DNA from: Candidatus Thorarchaeota archaeon
Lineage (GTDB): Archaea > Asgardarchaeota > Thorarchaeia > Thorarchaeales > Thorarchaeaceae
Assembly: GCA_008080745.1 (NCBI GenBank)
Contig: SHMX01000006.1
Coordinates: forward strand, 1-64,000
Direction of reading: 5' to 3'
Length of the DNA stretch: 64,000 nucleotides
Under the pieces are notes generated by a model. It saw only the letters and a program-made list of their open reading frames with translations. It made no database searches and was not told the origin of the DNA. Positions 63,261 to 64,000 of this stretch are shown here, one piece after another; within the stretch, counting starts at the first letter, position 1, and the number at the start of each line of letters is the position of its first letter. Made by a program: the position numbers and the translations under genes.

Positions 63261-63839
63261 GATAGATGGAGTTTCAAGATCGATTTCTCTAAGAAGTTCA
63301 TCAGTCTTAACGACCTCAGAGCCATGTACATCGCGTATTTGTCCCAGAGCAAAATCATGTATTTCATCACTCGTAGTTCCGGTCGCATCTGAAACTACTA
63401 TTACATTATAGTCCTTAGCAGAGGCATCAGCAGAGGTGTACATTACACAGATATTTGTTAGTACTCCCACAAGTATTATGGTTTCAATACCAGCTTCTCT
63501 AAGACTCAAATCTAAATCAGTTCCGAAGAATCCAGAATATCGTCGTTTGGGAATGACGCGTTCATTTGAGGAGGGTTCTAGTTCATCTATTACCTCTGCA
63601 CCCTCTGTCCCAACAACTGCATGCGCACCCCACATATCAAACTCAGGATCATCGGGAAGATGATTATCAGTAAGATAAACAACCATCATTCCGCTCTCAC
63701 GCGCAGCCTCTAGAAGTTTCTTCTGTCGTGGAATAAGATCTATCGCACCAGGTACCACCAGCGCACCATCTTTTCTTACAAAATCATTCAACATATCAAC
63801 TATTACTAATGCTGTCTTATTTGGGTCCATATCCAACAT
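63216..63839 (-). CDS. Isochorismatase-family cysteine hydrolase
   Basis: 207 residues with the catalytic triad of the isochorismatase/nicotinamidase family: D15 in V-I-V-D-M-L-N-D-F, K98 in P-K-R-R-Y-S-G-F and C131 in L-T-N-I-C-V. Length and layout match nicotinamidases and related amidases; the exact substrate (nicotinamide, isochorismate, ureidoacrylate type) is not certain. I use ATG 63839; GTG 63845 would add two residues. A TATA-like element lies ~25 bases upstream, so a leaderless mRNA is possible. Confidence 0.85.
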   Translation of the reverse strand: MLDMDPNKTALVIVDMLNDFVRKDGALVVPGAIDLIPRQKKLLEAARESGMMVVYLTDNHLPDDPEFDMWGAHAVVGTEGAEVIDELEPSSNERVIPKRRYSGFFGTDLDLSLREAGIETIILVGVLTNICVMYTSADASAKDYNVIVVSDATGTTSDEIHDFALGQIRDVHGSEVVKTDELLREIDLETPSISISRLTSDQPDVAS

Positions 63840-63888
63840 CTTCACATATTAAATATAGTTAATAATAGTTATAAGACTTGGGACATGT

Positions 63889-63999
63889 TCACGAGATTTT
63901 TAGTCTAGATACTTGCTCAAGAACATAGGTACGAATATCAGTCGGAGTGGATTGTGGTTTTAATCTACTACCCTTTTCCAGAAGAAGTTCTGTTGCTTT
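63889..63999 (-). CDS. 3' end of a gene continuing beyond the window
   Basis: One minus-strand frame is open from the window edge to a TGA at 63889-63891, giving 36 residues (K-A-T-E-L-L-L-E-K-G-S-R-L-K-P...). The helical charged pattern looks genuine, but too little is seen to name a family. It could also be chance. Confidence 0.4.
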   Translation of the reverse strand, partial: KATELLLEKGSRLKPQSTPTDIRTYVLEQVSRLKIS

Positions 64000-64000
64000 T

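Overview
The window reads as an AT-rich archaeal genome segment, most likely from an Asgard (Promethearchaeati) archaeon. The evidence is two Ras/Rab-like small GTPases with partner genes, longin/roadblock-like regulators, archaeal lipid genes (geranylgeranyl reductase family, a Tes-like tetraether synthase), TATA-type promoters mixed with Shine-Dalgarno sites, and a large Ig-repeat surface protein whose cytosolic tail looks like a coat-protein appendage. Thorarchaeia-like or Heimdallarchaeia-like lineages are both possible; I cannot fix the lineage from this sequence alone. I saw no rRNA, tRNA, CRISPR array or insertion sequence. Genes are dense on both strands.

Layout. 1-9745: 5'-truncated Ig-repeat surface protein, copper-type P-ATPase with two YHS domains, EamA transporter, a secreted or membrane protein with a caspase-like His/Cys pair, and a two-helix membrane protein. 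9897-14774: asparagine-synthetase-like enzyme, geranylgeranyl-reductase-family flavoprotein, then a minus-strand cassette GTPase / CPxC protein / V4R protein. 15003-21812: LRR-like protein, beta-helix surface protein, a duplicated Fn3-like gene pair (one carrying HExxH), DUF1614 protein and three tandem single-pass microproteins. 21914-27841: a bacterioruberin-type C50 carotenoid cluster (cruF, lyeJ, two crtI-type desaturases, crtB) with a shared divergent promoter containing a palindrome. 27916-30027: winged-helix gene plus a type II restriction-modification pair whose nuclease is strikingly EcoRV-like. 30032-35509: CBS-domain protein with a possible ribosome-hibernation-like tail, then an operon GTPase / CPxC protein / longin-like protein / polytopic membrane protein closed by a strong terminator. 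34712-37979: divergent winged-helix genes, one fused to PAS domains, flanking a long palindrome.

38086-43592: SCP2 / FAD oxidase / CCG iron-sulfur operon and a minus-strand iron-sulfur / DUF362 group. 43761-50360: surface protein, a membrane protein fused to a longin-like domain, UbiE-type methyltransferase, receiver-PAS-GAF-PAS histidine kinase and a Tes-like radical SAM enzyme. 50503-57927: LRR pseudogene, GyrI-like protein, DUF1028 protein, SPL-like radical SAM enzyme, LRR-like protein, TauE/SafE permease, a membrane-anchored winged helix, and a secreted-protein gene broken by one in-frame stop. 58044-63999: a 1338-residue membrane-anchored caspase-like protein preceded by an overlapping 56-residue membrane microprotein, a methyltransferase, an isochorismatase-family hydrolase and the 3' end of another gene.

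What stands out: (1) two GTPase + CPxC cassettes that differ in the third partner (V4R versus longin/roadblock plus membrane protein), together with a separate gene that appears to fuse the last two parts; (2) an appendage-like coat domain behind a surface Ig-repeat receptor; (3) two membrane-associated caspase-like proteins; (4) a C50 carotenoid cluster; (5) an archaeal EcoRV-like system.
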